This document shows, one piece after another, positions 25,440-44,309 of a stretch of DNA of 64,000 nt. A program made the position numbers and the translations under genes. How positions within the stretch are numbered: the stretch's first letter is position 1; each line of letters begins with the position of its first letter. The notes under the pieces were generated by a model. The model was not told the DNA's origin. It did no database searches and saw nothing but the letters and a program-made list of their open reading frames with translations. The stretch comes from Adineta steineri. Its lineage: Eukaryota; Rotifera; Eurotatoria; Adinetida; Adinetidae. The DNA lies in contig CAJNOI010000006.1 of NCBI GenBank assembly GCA_905250115.1, forward strand, positions 174,803 to 238,802, written 5' to 3'.

Positions 25440-27950
25440 TGGTGTATCAAATCGTATAAAACGTTTACATGATTTAATTGAATCGGATCTTGAATTTCAT
25501 CAATTTGATGATTTTAGTCCATATGATGTATCTGATGTATTAAAACAATATTTTCGTTCATTACCTGAATGTTTATTTACAACGAAATTATCTCCATTAT
25601 TTCTTAATATAAGTGAACATTTTTCAACATTATCATCATCAACATCAATTGATTCAACAACAATTAAATTAAATAATGAACGACGTTTACGTTCATTACA
25701 ATATGCTGTTCTTTTATTACCAGATGAAAATCGTCTTGTTCTACATTTACTTTTATCATTTTTAAATGATGTTTCAAAACATTCAAAAACAAATCAAATG
25801 AGTTCAATTAATCTTGCAACTTGTTTTGCACCAACATTATTTTCATTTCATAGTTATACAAATAATATTGAAATGATTGATTTACCATCATCAACACGAA
25901 AACATCACCAATCAATACCATCAACAAATATTATGGGTATGCCTGATTGGAGAGAAATACAAGAACAACGTAAAGCTATGGAAATTCTTTCCGTTATGAT
26001 CGATCATGTTCGATTATTATTTCTTGTACCGGATGAACTTCATCAAGCATGTCATTTTTCTTATATTGAAATTGGTGAACCATGTACACTTGAAGAATTA
26101 GCACGTCGAGTATCTGAAACAACAGCAAACTCAATAATTACAACGACAACAACACCAATATTAAATAAATATCGTCGATGTTCATCAAGTAATCTTGTTG
26201 GTAAACGTACAGCACAACAACGTGCAACAGAAATTGGTACAATCTCAGCATCAGATTCAATTGGATCATTATCATCATCCCCGTCAGCATCATCATCATG
26301 TGAAAATATACTTTTAAATGAAAATTTAAATTCAAATAAATCTCAAACAACACCAACAACAATAAAATCATTTTCATCTTCACGTTTATTTACTGATGAT
26401 ACAAATACGACTTCCTTACAATTATTATCATCATCATCAATAACAACAAATGTAAAAAATTCTTATCAAGGTTTTATCGATCGTTGTATTGTTGAAGTTA
26501 TGCGTGAATCATGTTATAATAAATTAAAAGGATGGACATCATTTGGTATTAATAATGATTTAGAATTAGCATTTAAAAAATTAGATGATGGACATCCACT
26601 TGGATTATGGAAATGTTCAGCAGAAATTGAAGCACCACCTGTTGAAATATTAAATCGTCTTTTAAATGAACGACATTTATGGGATGATGGTTTGTATCAC
26701 AATTTCTAATATTTATTAAAAAAAAACATATTTTACGTGCATTTGCTATAAAATGAGAACTCTAGCAATTATATCATCCGATTGTTTGAGCTAAGCATCA
26801 ATTGATTATCTTTTGTTAAGTGCATCTGAATGATTACATCCGAGACTTTCTAGAATAGAAAAGAGACGAATCATAAAATTACTTATTGATTGCTGAAAAC
26901 TCATGATAATTTGTTGGAAAATAGAAAAAAGACATACTTATATATTAGTATATCTAAAGATGAATAAAAACAATATTTTATATGCGTACATGTTTTGTTT
27001 ACAAATGAAAATTCTAGAACCTTAATCTAATTACATTATTTTAATATGATGTTATGAAGCAAGAATTTCATCGTACTGACTTTTTGTGCTAGATTCACTA
27101 ATTCACTTTTAATAGAATATGTAAATTAACAAATTCACATGACACTTTGTATAGAGTTATACTATATTTAACCATTCGCGCAGCGAAAATAAGATGTTAC
27201 TCAGAAACGATTGTTTAACATTTATTATAATTTAGATTTTCAATCCGGTACAATCATAGAACAGTTAAGTCAAAATACACATGTTTATCAATATACACTT
27301 AATTCAATGGTAAATATTTTTATTTGAAAAAAAAATTTTGTTTTTTCTATCTTCTTTTATTACTTAGGCACCTTTAGCATCTCGGTATTTTTGTGAAGTA
27401 CGTAGTTGGAGAACTAATGTTCAATTAAATACAAATGGAAGTTGTCAAACTTCTATATCAACAAACAACAGTACTTTAATGGCACTTCCGGTTGGTTCAT
27501 CATCATCAGCATCATCAAGTGCAATTGCATCATTTATTACGACGCAAAATCCAAATAATCAAAAACGGGATGCCTGTGTTCTTGTTTGTACATCAATTGA
27601 ACATCCAAAAGCACATTGTCCGCCAACACTTGGTAAAACTTTGTTATTAAATACATCAAGAAACTATTTTTTTGTCTTTATTATTTAGTTCGTGCTGTTA
27701 CATTAGCCTCTCGGTATTTAATACAATCCTATGGTAAAAGATTTGATTTATATTTATTAGTAAAAATAAATTTTTTTTTCTTATTTTAGGATGTGGAAAA
27801 TCGAAAGTAACACATTTAAGTCGTGTTGATTTAATGGGACGTTCACATGAATGGTATACAAAAGCCTATGGTTCAGTTCTAACTCGATTAATGACGAAAC
27901 TCAGAGATTCATTTGCCCATTTAAATACGGGACCCGAAACAAAAGTCTGA
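25440..27950 (+). CDS. DLC1/STARD8/STARD13-like: DLC1/STARD8-type RhoGAP-START protein (C-terminal part)
   Basis: Proteins of this family switch off Rho GTPases and carry a lipid-binding START domain. Five exons are visible (25440-26689, 27236-27309, 27368-27632, 27689-27733, 27790-27950). The RhoGAP domain starts inside the domain with GVSNRIKRLHDLIES and includes YDVSDVLKQYFRSLPE, the conserved LLPDENRLVLHLLLSFL, and INLATCFAPTLF. The catalytic arginine-finger exon would lie upstream and is not seen between 25178 and 25439, so it is in the gap or lost. After a Ser/Thr-rich linker of about 100 residues comes START: YNKLKGWTSFG, LGLWKCSAEIEAP, LNERHLWDDDF, YQYTLNSMAPLASR and GCGKSKVTHLSRVDL. 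The order and spacing match human DLC1. The stop TGA is at 27948-27950. A 546-bp intron (26690-27235) holds nothing recognisable. Confidence 0.92.
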
Positions 27951-29225
27951 TTTTATGTGATTTTATATTACTGTACATAATCTCAGTGTGTGAGTGTTGT
28001 AAAGAAAATAATATTATTAATAAGTCTTTTTTTTTTATAAAACAAAAAAAAAATCACTATGATTGTTTATCCATTATTGGAACACACCGATTGAGTTTTT
28101 TGATTGATTTTTTTTCTAGACAGATACAGTTTTTGTTTCTGTTTAATATTGTTTTTTCTTTGTCTGTGTGTGTATATTATTTTTTTTTGTATGATCGACT
28201 GATATATATATATCAACATATATATGGAATGAGATTGAAAGAAAATAAAAAATAAAAAGAAGAACAGAACTTTTGAATGTATTATTAGCAAATGATAGAA
28301 TAAGCGATTATCTAAATAAAAATCTTTTCGATATATGAATTTTATTAATACAGTAAAGATGTTTATCGGAGTGTAGTATCATATTGTTTCTCAAATACAC
28401 TAAAAGACAGCATGTATGGATATAAATCTACGGTATTTACTAATAATATTATACTTAGAAAATGACATATTTTCTGTCGGTTATTATCAACATTTCTAAT
28501 GTGCTATAATTATATGAATAAAATGTCAAACATTTCTTTTGAATATCATCACAATAGCGTTGACTATTCATCATAATATAATAGTTTGTATTCTCGAAGG
28601 TTATCGTAGATGTCCAACTGTGATAAATGTCTCTATATGACACAAAAAGGGATAATTATAAAGTAATTTTTAATAAAAAGTAAATAAATTAGAAGTTTCA
28701 TTACTCATACTATTGACAGATAGCATCAAAGTAAATACAATTCAAGTTCTTTATTATTAATGATTGCTGTTGTATCTTGAAGATATTCATTATTTATAGT
28801 TCAATTGAAAGATTTAATGAACCCTGCATTCAAAGCAGAATTTCTTTTTACAATCATGATTTTATTAACTCTCTGATTAAATAAACTAAAGATATGTTTC
28901 TTAACAGTCAAATTATCTATACTGACTCATTAGAGAGACAAATATGACTAAATGTTTTTTTACTATAGACAGACAGAATAATTCTCTAACGAACATGACT
29001 GTCATACAGTGGCTTATTTTTCCTTATTTCGATTCGTTATCTTCTTTTATAACAACATGTGTTTTCATTGTTTTTCTTTTTCGTTACATATCTACATTTA
29101 TTCGTTATAGAAATCAATGATTATTCATCAAAATTTTATTATTTAAGCCTAATGTATTTTTTTTTTGTAGATCTTAATTGTTCTATTTTGCGATAAGCCG
29201 TAATTAAACAAGAATATAATAATAA
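27951..29225. other. Intergenic region upstream of EXO1
   Basis: AT-rich DNA with no credible gene. A pyrimidine-rich TTTTTTTTGTAG at about 29159-29170, 55 bp before the EXO1 ATG, looks like a splice acceptor for a 5' UTR intron or a trans-spliced leader; no matching donor was identified. Confidence 0.45.
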
Positions 29226-31652
29226 ATGGGAATTGAAGGTCTTCATCCATTACTTAAATCGGCTATTCATCGTGTTGATATAAAAACGGCTGAATTTCGA
29301 GGTACAACATGTGCTGTTGATACAAGTTTTTTACTTCATCGTGGAGCTTATGCATGTGCTGGAAAATTAGCAAAAAAAGAATCGACTGATAAGTAAATTA
29401 TTTATATTTTTTTTATTTATTTCATCAAAATTAAGCCGTTTTTTTCTTGTTTTCTTATACAGATATATTGTATATGTGACGCGATTTGTTGAAAGACTAC
29501 TTGAATGGAATATAAAACCTATTATGGTTTTTGATGGTTCAGCATTACCAGCAAAACGAATTACAAATGCTAATCGTAGCGAGTATAATTTAAAAAATTC
29601 GAAATTTTTTTTTTATATTAATTGATTTATTTGTTTTTTAAGTGAACGTGAACGAAATCGTTTACGTGCACAAAAAGCACTTGCTAGTGGTAAAACTCGT
29701 GAAGCTGAACAATTTTTTCAAAAAGCTATTGAAATTACACCAGATATGGTTTTAAATGTTATTCGAGTATGAACTTTATTTATCATTATTTAGATTATTG
29801 ATTATAGATTTATTATTTTAGACTCTTCGAACGATGGGTATTGATGTTATTGTTGCACCATATGAAGCTGATGCTCAATTAGCATATTTAAATCGAGCAA
29901 AAATAGCTGATTATGTTATAACAGAAGATTCAGATCTTGTTCTTTTTGGTTGTCATCATGTTTGTAATACAAAAAAAGACGAATTTCTTTTGAAAGTATT
30001 GGTGGTTTCTTTTAAAATATATTTAGATTTTATTTAAACTTGATGACCAAGGAAATGGTGAATTATTTGAAAGAACAAAACTTGATATAAAAAAAGAATT
30101 TGGTCTTGATACATTTGAACGATTTCGTTGGATGTGTATTTTATCTGGATGTGATTATCTTGATAATATAACAGGAATTGGTTTAGCTAAAGCAAAAAAA
30201 GTTATGAGTAGAACTCAAATAACAAATATTGAATTGGTAATAGTCTTAAAATATTCTTCTTCATCTTCTTTATTTCTTTCTTTGATAGATTCTTAAACAA
30301 TTACCACAAAATCTTGGCAAATTAAATCTTCGTGTTACTGATGATTATATTATAGGTTTTAAACGAGCACATTTAGCATTTCTTCATCAAATTGTTTACG
30401 ATCCTTTACAAAGAAAACAAATACATTTAAATCCTTTACCAGATGATATCGATCATGATCAATTAAAATTTTCTGGACAGTAAGTTACTAATAGATTAGA
30501 AAGATTTTTTTAAATCATATTTTTAGACTTGATGATACACCACTTGCATTTCAACATGCAATTGGTAATTTAAATGTAAAAACAAAATGTATAGTTGATA
30601 AATTTGATCCAAGTAAATGGAATGTAAGTTAATAGTTTAATAACTTTTTTTTTATAGAACATTCTTCTTTCTAATAGTATCGTCCACCTGGTCCATCATC
30701 ATCAACTATTCCACCATATCTCAAATCAATTTGGAGTAAAGAATATACTATCCGTCCTAAACCATTTTCATTATCATCAACACCAATCAATACACAGGTA
30801 CTTTCCACACCATCACCACCACGAAAAGTTCGCTCACAAACAGATACAATATCCAATGCACTTTCTTCATCGGCTATTCTTAATATGTATCTACCAAAAT
30901 CGGATGAAAAGAAAATTGATATTTCAACAAAATCAACTTCATCAGTTGAATATCATACGTCTATAATTCAAAGTATTGAAATTGTTAAACGACCATTATT
31001 ATTTAATCAACATGATAATGATAAATCAAGTCGATTTTTTTCATCGTCTTCTGTAACTAAAACAAGTGTATTTGATGCACTTCATGAAGATCAAAATATT
31101 GTACCGGATAATGATAAAACTTCACCGGAAATTAGTAATAAACGATTTAAAAGATTAAATACTGATACTGATAATGATAATGATAGTGATAATTTATCGC
31201 AACCAATTATTCAAAAATCTATGGATGAATTTCTTACACCAACAAAACAAAATCGTTTTGTATTAAAGAGAAAATCACCAAATATCGAAAAAGAATCATT
31301 ATCCGTGGATAAATTAGATGAGAAAATATTTGAACAAGAAAGTACTGATATCCAAGTATGATTAATTTATTTATTTTAATATTTTTCTTTAATTTGATAT
31401 TTATTTTACAGGATACTTCAAATATAGCAACATCGGGTATAAATTTTCTATTAGTAATATATATATAAATCTTATTGATTCTATTTGTAGAATTTTCATC
31501 AACATTAACAATCGAAGCTAAATCACCAGTACTTCAATTACCTCAATATCTTCGAAATCGTTTTATTAAACAAACGTATATATTATTTCATTTTTTCATA
31601 TGATTATATTTTCTTGTTTTATAGTTCATCTCGAATGGTTCGACCGACATGA
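29226..31652 (+). CDS. EXO1: Exonuclease 1, 5' flap/5'-3' exonuclease
   Basis: EXO1 degrades 5' strands in mismatch repair and double-strand-break resection in the nucleus. Eleven exons (29226-29392, 29463-29582, 29643-29766, 29822-29959, 30027-30236, 30289-30479, 30527-30623, 30678-31355, 31412-31436, 31491-31575, 31625-31652) encode 620 residues; human EXO1 has 846. XPG-N and XPG-I domains are complete. Metal-binding acidic residues are at D32 (CAVDTS), D80 (MVFDGS), E152 and D154 ([10 protein letters not shown]), D173 and D175 (TEDSDLV) and D226 (SGCDYL), each two positions after the human numbering. The helix-hairpin-helix segment [12 protein letters not shown] is intact. The C-terminal 260 residues are Ser/Asp-rich and poorly conserved; [12 protein letters not shown] around 31200 might be a protein-interaction motif. 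The last exon encodes only about nine residues and is the least certain part. Confidence 0.95.
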
Positions 31653-32007
31653 AACGTATCATATCTGTTTTTTTGTTGTTGTTGTTGTTCGATGCATGTA
31701 TGACTTGCTCTTAGATATTTCTTTGTGTTTGACTTCTCAATGTCTTTGTTATGAATACTATTTTTCTCTCTCTTTCTCTCTCTAGATATTTTCTACTTTC
31801 TTTTTTTTAATTTCTTGGTAAAGTCAAATGAAACTTATACGTATTTGTGTGTGTATAGACAGATATTTTTTTTGGCTATGCTTATTATTTTTTTTGTCTT
31901 CAAGCACTACTATATATGTTTGAATATGGATAGAGTTACATTTATGAAAATTAGTTTTCATTCGAATCATTTTATTAAGGTTCATGTCCACTCAAACCTA
32001 ACATTCG
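31653..32007. other. Short convergent intergenic region
   Basis: 355 bp separate the stops of EXO1 and the convergent RIIa-fold gene. Only TC-rich low complexity is visible; both 3' UTRs must end here or overlap. Confidence 0.5.
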
Positions 32008-33668
32008 TCAGTCAGTAATTAAAGGTGATGCTGAAATTGATGGTGTAGCTGGTAAATTTGGTATAGGTTTGAATAATTGATGATTAGTAACGGCCAGGGA
32101 ATCAGTTTGATGTGTTTTTGATGGTACGTTATGTGGTTGTAATGATGAAAGGTGAAGCTGTGGCGAAGGTGTTCTTATGAAAACATCAGAATCGGCTGAA
32201 CGTGGTGTTGATGATCGTTGTATTCTCCTACCATTATTAATAGAAATAGTTGGTACTGAAGGCGGAAGATGTTGTACATTATTATTCTGAATAGACTGAA
32301 AATATTTTTCTTGAAATGGATTTATATTAGATGATAATGATGATGATGTTTGATCATATGTAATTGGTGATATCAATGGTTTTGACTCGTTTGAATCTGC
32401 TGACGATTGAAACCAATCATCAACCATAGTTTCATTTGGGTTTACTGAACGTCCCACTGGTTCAGCTAAAAAAGGTATAAAGATTGTCTACAATAATTAA
32501 ATGAATGATCTTACCAGCAACTTGTTGAGTATAATTACCTAATTCTTCATTACTTAGAATATTTCCACATACTTTACATACACCAAATCGCATTGTTGTA
32601 AGCATATTTTCATCGATTCTTCTTGATAAATTCAAATCTATTATAGATTGTCTCTGTGTATTGAGTGCATTTGATCTTATTATTTTTAATTTATCGTTAT
32701 CTCTTTCTCGTTGTCTTTGTTTTCTAGGATGAAATACATTTTCATCATTTAAAATATCTTCCTCTTCTTTTGATTTAACAACGGGTTTATGAATTGATTT
32801 GGTATCACTTGGTTTTGATGCAGTATGATCATCACTTGATTTTTGTTCTTGTTGTTGAATTTCGCTTGGACTAGGAAGTTCTTCTGGTTGTAAAATTCGT
32901 TCTCTATCATATGCTTTTTGTGCTAATTCAGCAAGTTTTTCTCGATGTTGAACACCACGATCATTTTCAAAACGAATTTTTTGTTTATATCGAACTAATT
33001 GTTCTACAGAAGGTTCATCATGTGTTTGGATATTTTGAAGATTTTCAGTAGCTAAGTGACTATATGGATTTGTTGTTGTTATTGATGGTACATTTGTGTT
33101 TAGTTTTTGTGGTTTTAAAAGTTCATCTTCGAGTATATCATTTTCTGATCGAATATCTTTTCCATATTTAATAACGTGTTGACCTAGACGACTAGTCAAA
33201 ACAAGACTTCTTAGATTTATTTCAGGTTCTTGTCTGGAACTATCTGTCTAAAAAAATAATAGAAATTTCATTTTAGATAAAATATAATAATATCTATATA
33301 TATTGATTAACTAGATTATTAAAAGCAGATCCAATTGTTGGTATAGTAACAATACCACTAACTTGACTTTGATTAGATTCACGGCGATCCATTTGTATAT
33401 TACTCGTATTTGTTATATTGATATCAGAACGTGGTGACATAATTGATTGTGATCGTAAAGTATTAGTCGTAATTTTTGAAACAGGATCTATTATATTATT
33501 ATCTGTGGTTGTTGTGAATGATTTAGGAAATTTTTTTTGAAGATGTTGAACAAGAGCAACAGCTGGATCGGATGGCATTTTTTGTGCAAGAACATGTGTT
33601 AAATCTTTTAACAGATTTTCAATATTATTTTGTCGCCAATAATCTTCTATTTTAGAAGTTTTCGCCAT
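32008..33668 (-). CDS. Unrecognised protein with N-terminal RIIa-like dimerisation domain
   Basis: Three exons (33312-33668, 32515-33247, 32008-32465) encode 515 residues. The N-terminus (residues 1-50: EDYWRQNNIENLLKDLTHVL, then PSDPAVALVQHLQKKFP) has the helix-turn-helix pattern of the RIIa/Dpy-30 dimerisation-docking fold, usually found in PKA regulatory subunits and ciliary or sperm axoneme proteins. The middle is highly charged, probably helical (YKQKIRFENDRGVQHREKLA), and ends with a CKVCGNIL pair of cysteines near residue 350. The last 150 residues are Ser/Pro-rich (PRSADSDVFIRTPSPQLHL), suggestive of a phosphorylated tail. I cannot name a specific family; C8orf34-like proteins share the N-terminal fold but the remainder does not obviously match. 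A ciliary role is inference only. Confidence 0.75.
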
Positions 33669-36600
33669 GATTATATTTGTATAAGATTGTCCTATAAATT
33701 CCTTGAATAATAGCTATGATATATAGACGACATTAAGTCAATTCTCTCTATTGTGTTGTGCATGAAGAACCGTCAAAAGAAATTGTACATTTCTAAGCAA
33801 TAAAATTACCTACTTTATCTAGCGACATCATCAGAACGAATGTGTCAACTAGAGATTTAAAACTCAGTATAAAATGACTATTCATGTTAAATAGTTGATG
33901 ATAATATTTAGGCAAAAGTAACAAATAAAACTATTCTAATTACATGATTTCAATAAGTATTTTAATCTTCAAAACTATATAGATATTGTATTGTATATAT
34001 TCTTCACCCAGTTTATAGTAAAAAAATAACTAATAAGTTAAGTAATCTACTAGGAATATTTTTATTTGATTTTGATTAACGCATGAAATCTATAACATCT
34101 CATACGATATAATCAATCATTCAACTCAATAATTTAATTTAATAAAAAAAAATAATATAGAACAAGTTTTTCAGCTAGAAACGTTATGAAAAATAGAGAA
34201 AAAAATCTATTTATTTTCAAGTATAATAGACACCAGTCTAGTGTCATGCACTCTTCAAAAAAAGATTAAACGAATTCTTTCGATTCTAATATATTCATGC
34301 GCATCTTAGATCTTCTATGATTGTTGATGAATTATGAAATAAAATGTTCGATTAATAACATAATGTGCTTTATTATAAAAGACATGACATCGTTATTTAT
34401 ATCTCATCGATTTATAAACTCTTTAAACTACCGGTCTTATCTTGCATAATAATCGTATCAGACAGCTTATTATAAGTAATTTTTTTTTAGTTTATTTTTT
34501 AAATATTTACGTACACACATCAGTTGAACTTGTTCTTTTTATAGACCTGTACACATGTACATCATATTGATATTATCATTCATTATTCATAAAATTATGA
34601 ACTAATACGATTTTTACACAGTACTGGATATAGTAATATATATTCATTTAAATAAAGTTTATTTTGTATTGTATAACTTCATTTAAATTGAAGAAATTGA
34701 TAGAATTATTTTATCCGTGACGTTGTCTTTCTTTCTGGAACTCTTCTATCAATATTTTTCCTCTTTTAGCAAAACATCTATTACATCTTTGAGTATGTTT
34801 ATCATCCTTTTACTTTATCCTATCGAGAACTTACTACCATAGTTGTTTAACATTCATTAGTAATCAAATAGCTGAATAAATCGAGTTATGAATAAACATT
34901 ATATTTGATTTATTCAATGAAATTATAAGAATAAGTTAATGTATTAAATATAGACGCGTTAAATCGACATTAAAATGTAATTTTTCGATGAGTAGATTAA
35001 CTTAAAATTTTTCTATAAATATATCTAGGTCAAAATCAACAAACTATACTATTATGCAATGTCTCTCTCTTTCGCTCTATTTTCTATTCTTAATATAATT
35101 AGCAGTTATCTTCCAATTTGCATTTTAGTATAGCATGTACATTATCAAAGCTCATATTCTCTATGTTTCTTTTCAACCAAAATGGAGAATTCTGTAAATA
35201 TTCAATATTCTTTCGTGTGCATTATTGATCAATACGTATTACTTGTTAGTTTGACTACTTGCACTTATTTACTTAATAGATTATTTTCGTATTAAATACA
35301 GTCGATATATGTCATAATCACATACTTATTTTATACTTTGCTAGAGTATTATTTGATATATTGATTATCATCAATTTTCATATCCTTGTCTGGTCTATCA
35401 TTAGTTCTAAATCTTAAAAATACAAGAGTAATAATTATTTAAATTTAATCTAATCGCTTATATAGATTATAAAATATTTAAGGTTAATACCCTTATTATG
35501 CTAATGAATCTTGATTGTAGTTAAATAATTGTTTAGTATTAGTATTTTTAGTTTTACTTAATAATTATGTTTCATTGTATCTGTGATCTATTGTTTCTAA
35601 CAAAATTTACACAAACTCTGAAGTAATTATGTTATTATAGTTGTTATTTCTCTCAAATTATACTCGTCTAATATATGCGTCAAGTATTAACGGATAATAA
35701 ATGTATTTCTTTTCTTAGATTTTATAATCAAATTTAAATGTTAATACAATTGTTTGAATAAGTTCTAAGTATTTAATCAACATCGCTCGATACTTTTTTT
35801 TGCACTTCTATGACGTATGTTTATTCTCAAAGATTTTTATATTAATAAAAAACAACAAATATTTTGAATAACCATAGTACCAAACAATATTTTCTCTATT
35901 AAAATTCATTCGTAATAGTTTATAAATAACGCATAGGAGTAATAAAATATTTTACATTATGTTTGAAGATTAATCATAAAAAAAAGAAGAGGGCGTAATG
36001 ACTTTCAAACGCATTTGTTAAATAAGATGATACTACTATGTCGTCATATTACTGATAAAAGGAAAAACAGATTGAACGCATATGTTGATATGTAACCTGT
36101 GATGACGTATTGTTACTAATATAAAAATGAGAAAAAATGAGCAATGAACACTTACTGGCATGAAAACTTTTACCGGCATACTATATTATTTGAGTAAATT
36201 AAGGAAACTATTTATATTTAGTAAGTTTTTCAAACTATTATTTTCTCTTTCTACATATATTTATTATTAATAAAACTTGAATTCGAATAGATATATATTA
36301 TACTATTCACAGTGAAGAGATGATTCATGTCGTTTATAGTTAAGCAAATTAAATCAAGTCTAATTGTGTTAACAAACTCGATTCGTTGAGATATACATAT
36401 ATTATTGATGATTATATATCTTAAACTTTAATGAAGAATAGCTATATGTAGAGAATTTTGTATTTGTCTATACATAATTTGAATAAGTCTTACATTTTTT
36501 TTTGATGTTTTAATCCATTATATTCTACAGTAAGTATCAACTTTTAATTATATATATTAAAACTAATAATTTCTGCTGATTCGTATTCTATAACTATTTA

Positions 36601-36939
36601 AAAAATCAATGTCGTTCTTATAATAGAATAAATCTCTTCTTCTTCTTCTTTTCGTACTTAAATTTCCTGATAGAAATAAAATTGATAAGAGATTAGTAAG
36701 CTGCAGATATGTATATAGATATATGAGAATAAATCAAGTCGCGATAGACATTATTTGTTTGTTAAGAATGGCTCTGCGACTGTTGACATTGTTTTCTTAG
36801 CTTACTTAGGGATCAATCGTTCGTTGTTCACTAATGAACAAATGCATGAATATATACTTTTACCTTGTACATGGCTTTTTTCATTGTTTAAATATATACC
36901 TCTTACTAATATATGATTGTATACATGTATATATACTGT
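33669..36939. other. 3.3-kb gene-free AT-rich region
   Basis: No open frame of 60 codons or more and no recognisable RNA gene or repeat array. Composition is extremely AT-rich throughout. Confidence 0.6.
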
Positions 36940-38115
36940 CTAAGAGATAAAACTAGTGATCACATCGAATAAATAAAAAGAAATAAAAATGTTTAAAACA
37001 TAGTAAAAGTTAAAATAATGATTTGATGATAAATAATTTGCATGATTTTTGACTTCAATATACACTGTCTTAAGATGTTTTATTTCAATAAATGATGTTG
37101 TATTTTCATTTAAAGTTGTAAGTTCAATTATCGTGGAATTTTCAGTTGAAGTTTCTTCTTCAGTTTCGATTCTAGTTGATAATGTTGCTTCGATTCGTGT
37201 TGTACTAGTAAACGATGTTTCAGTATCAGTCATGGTCGTTTCATTGATTGTAGTCACAATCGGACTTGTAGTAGAAGTTGCAGTTGTAGTTGTAGTAGTG
37301 GTTGTTGTCGTCGTAGTTGTTGTTGTGGTTGTAGTAGTTATTTTTATAGTTGAAGTACTAGTCAGTTTCGTTGATAATGTTGATGTTAATGTAGTTGAAT
37401 TTGAGATAAGAGTAAAACCTAAATTTGTTCGTAAATGAGATTGTACTGGCTGAAATCGTTGGCATGCTGCTATATCTTGATTACACATGGGTCGTTGACA
37501 TGTACAATGTGTTTGATTATTTTGTTCATGTTCACCAAATGTTAAACATTCGTAATGGTATATAGAATTAAATTCCGTACGTATACGACAACTACGACAT
37601 TTATCAAAAATTCCAAGTGGATATTGAGTGGAATTTGAACCATGATAACATGCAAAAAGACGTTTTGATGTTACTTCATAAATACATCGTTGAATATTTG
37701 AATTACATTGATTAGAATTACAATAGCAATGTGTTTGATCATAACCATATAATGGACCATCGATTTCCCGTGCACATTGTTGATGTATTTCTGTATTGGC
37801 ATTATGTCGTCGTCGGCGTCGGCGTCGACGTTTCTTTTCATCAAATAAAAATAATTCTTCTATTGATGGTTCAACATTTGATATAAATATATTTCTTGGT
37901 AAAATTGCTGTTGTTATTATTGTTGCTGCTGCTGCTGTTGTCGTCTTTGTTGTATTCATCGATGGTGAGATTGTAGGAGTAATAAAAATAACACAAGCTC
38001 GACAATTTTCGATGACTTGCAAAGAACCATCGATATCTTCATTACAACGTAAATTTATGACATTAATGATATTGACTGATAGAACTATCAGTAATGATAA
38101 CCAAATTGAAAACAT
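36940..38115 (-). CDS. Secreted or GPI-anchored cysteine-rich, threonine-rich protein
   Basis: A single uninterrupted frame of 391 residues. It opens with a signal peptide (MFSIWLSLLIVLSVNIINVI). Two cysteine-rich modules follow, sharing the pattern C...C-x2-C...C...HC-x-C-x4-CN: the first has ENCRACVIF ... HCYCNSNQCN, the second DKCRSCRIR ... HCTCQRPMCN. The first is interrupted by a Thr/Ala tract and a nine-arginine run ([12 protein letters not shown], near residue 95). After the second module comes a mucin-like Thr/Ser tail with about 20 consecutive Thr. The last 25 residues are hydrophobic (FYYVLNIFISFYLFDVI) and may be a GPI signal or membrane anchor. The CxCxxxxCN ending recalls Ly6/uPAR or nematode ET-type modules, but no family is certain. 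Absence of introns is unusual here. Confidence 0.75.
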   Translation of the reverse strand: MFSIWLSLLIVLSVNIINVINLRCNEDIDGSLQVIENCRACVIFITPTISPSMNTTKTTTAAAATIITTAILPRNIFISNVEPSIEELFLFDEKKRRRRRRRRHNANTEIHQQCAREIDGPLYGYDQTHCYCNSNQCNSNIQRCIYEVTSKRLFACYHGSNSTQYPLGIFDKCRSCRIRTEFNSIYHYECLTFGEHEQNNQTHCTCQRPMCNQDIAACQRFQPVQSHLRTNLGFTLISNSTTLTSTLSTKLTSTSTIKITTTTTTTTTTTTTTTTTTTATSTTSPIVTTINETTMTDTETSFTSTTRIEATLSTRIETEEETSTENSTIIELTTLNENTTSFIEIKHLKTVYIEVKNHANYLSSNHYFNFYYVLNIFISFYLFDVITSFIS

Positions 38116-44209
<6,094 letters not shown>

Positions 44210-44309
44210 NNNNNNNNNNNNNNNNNNNNNNNNNNNNNNNNNNNNNNNNNNNNNNNNNNNNNNNNNNNNNNNNNNNNNNNNNNNNNNNNNNNNNNNNNNN
44301 NNNNNNNNN
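44210..44309. other. Assembly gap (100 N)
   Basis: Exactly 100 N, again immediately after a CAA repeat, as at 25078. The gap probably hides the junctophilin 3' end and the start of the next coding unit. As written, the junctophilin frame meets a stop right after the gap, which says nothing given the arbitrary length. Confidence 0.99.

Noticed and set aside
26138..26383. Minus-strand 81-codon frame
   Set aside because: Antisense of the Ser/Thr-rich linker of the RhoGAP-START gene.
37049..37438. Valine-rich plus-strand frame
   Set aside because: Antisense shadow of the Thr-rich tail of the minus-strand secreted protein (ACN codons read as GTN).
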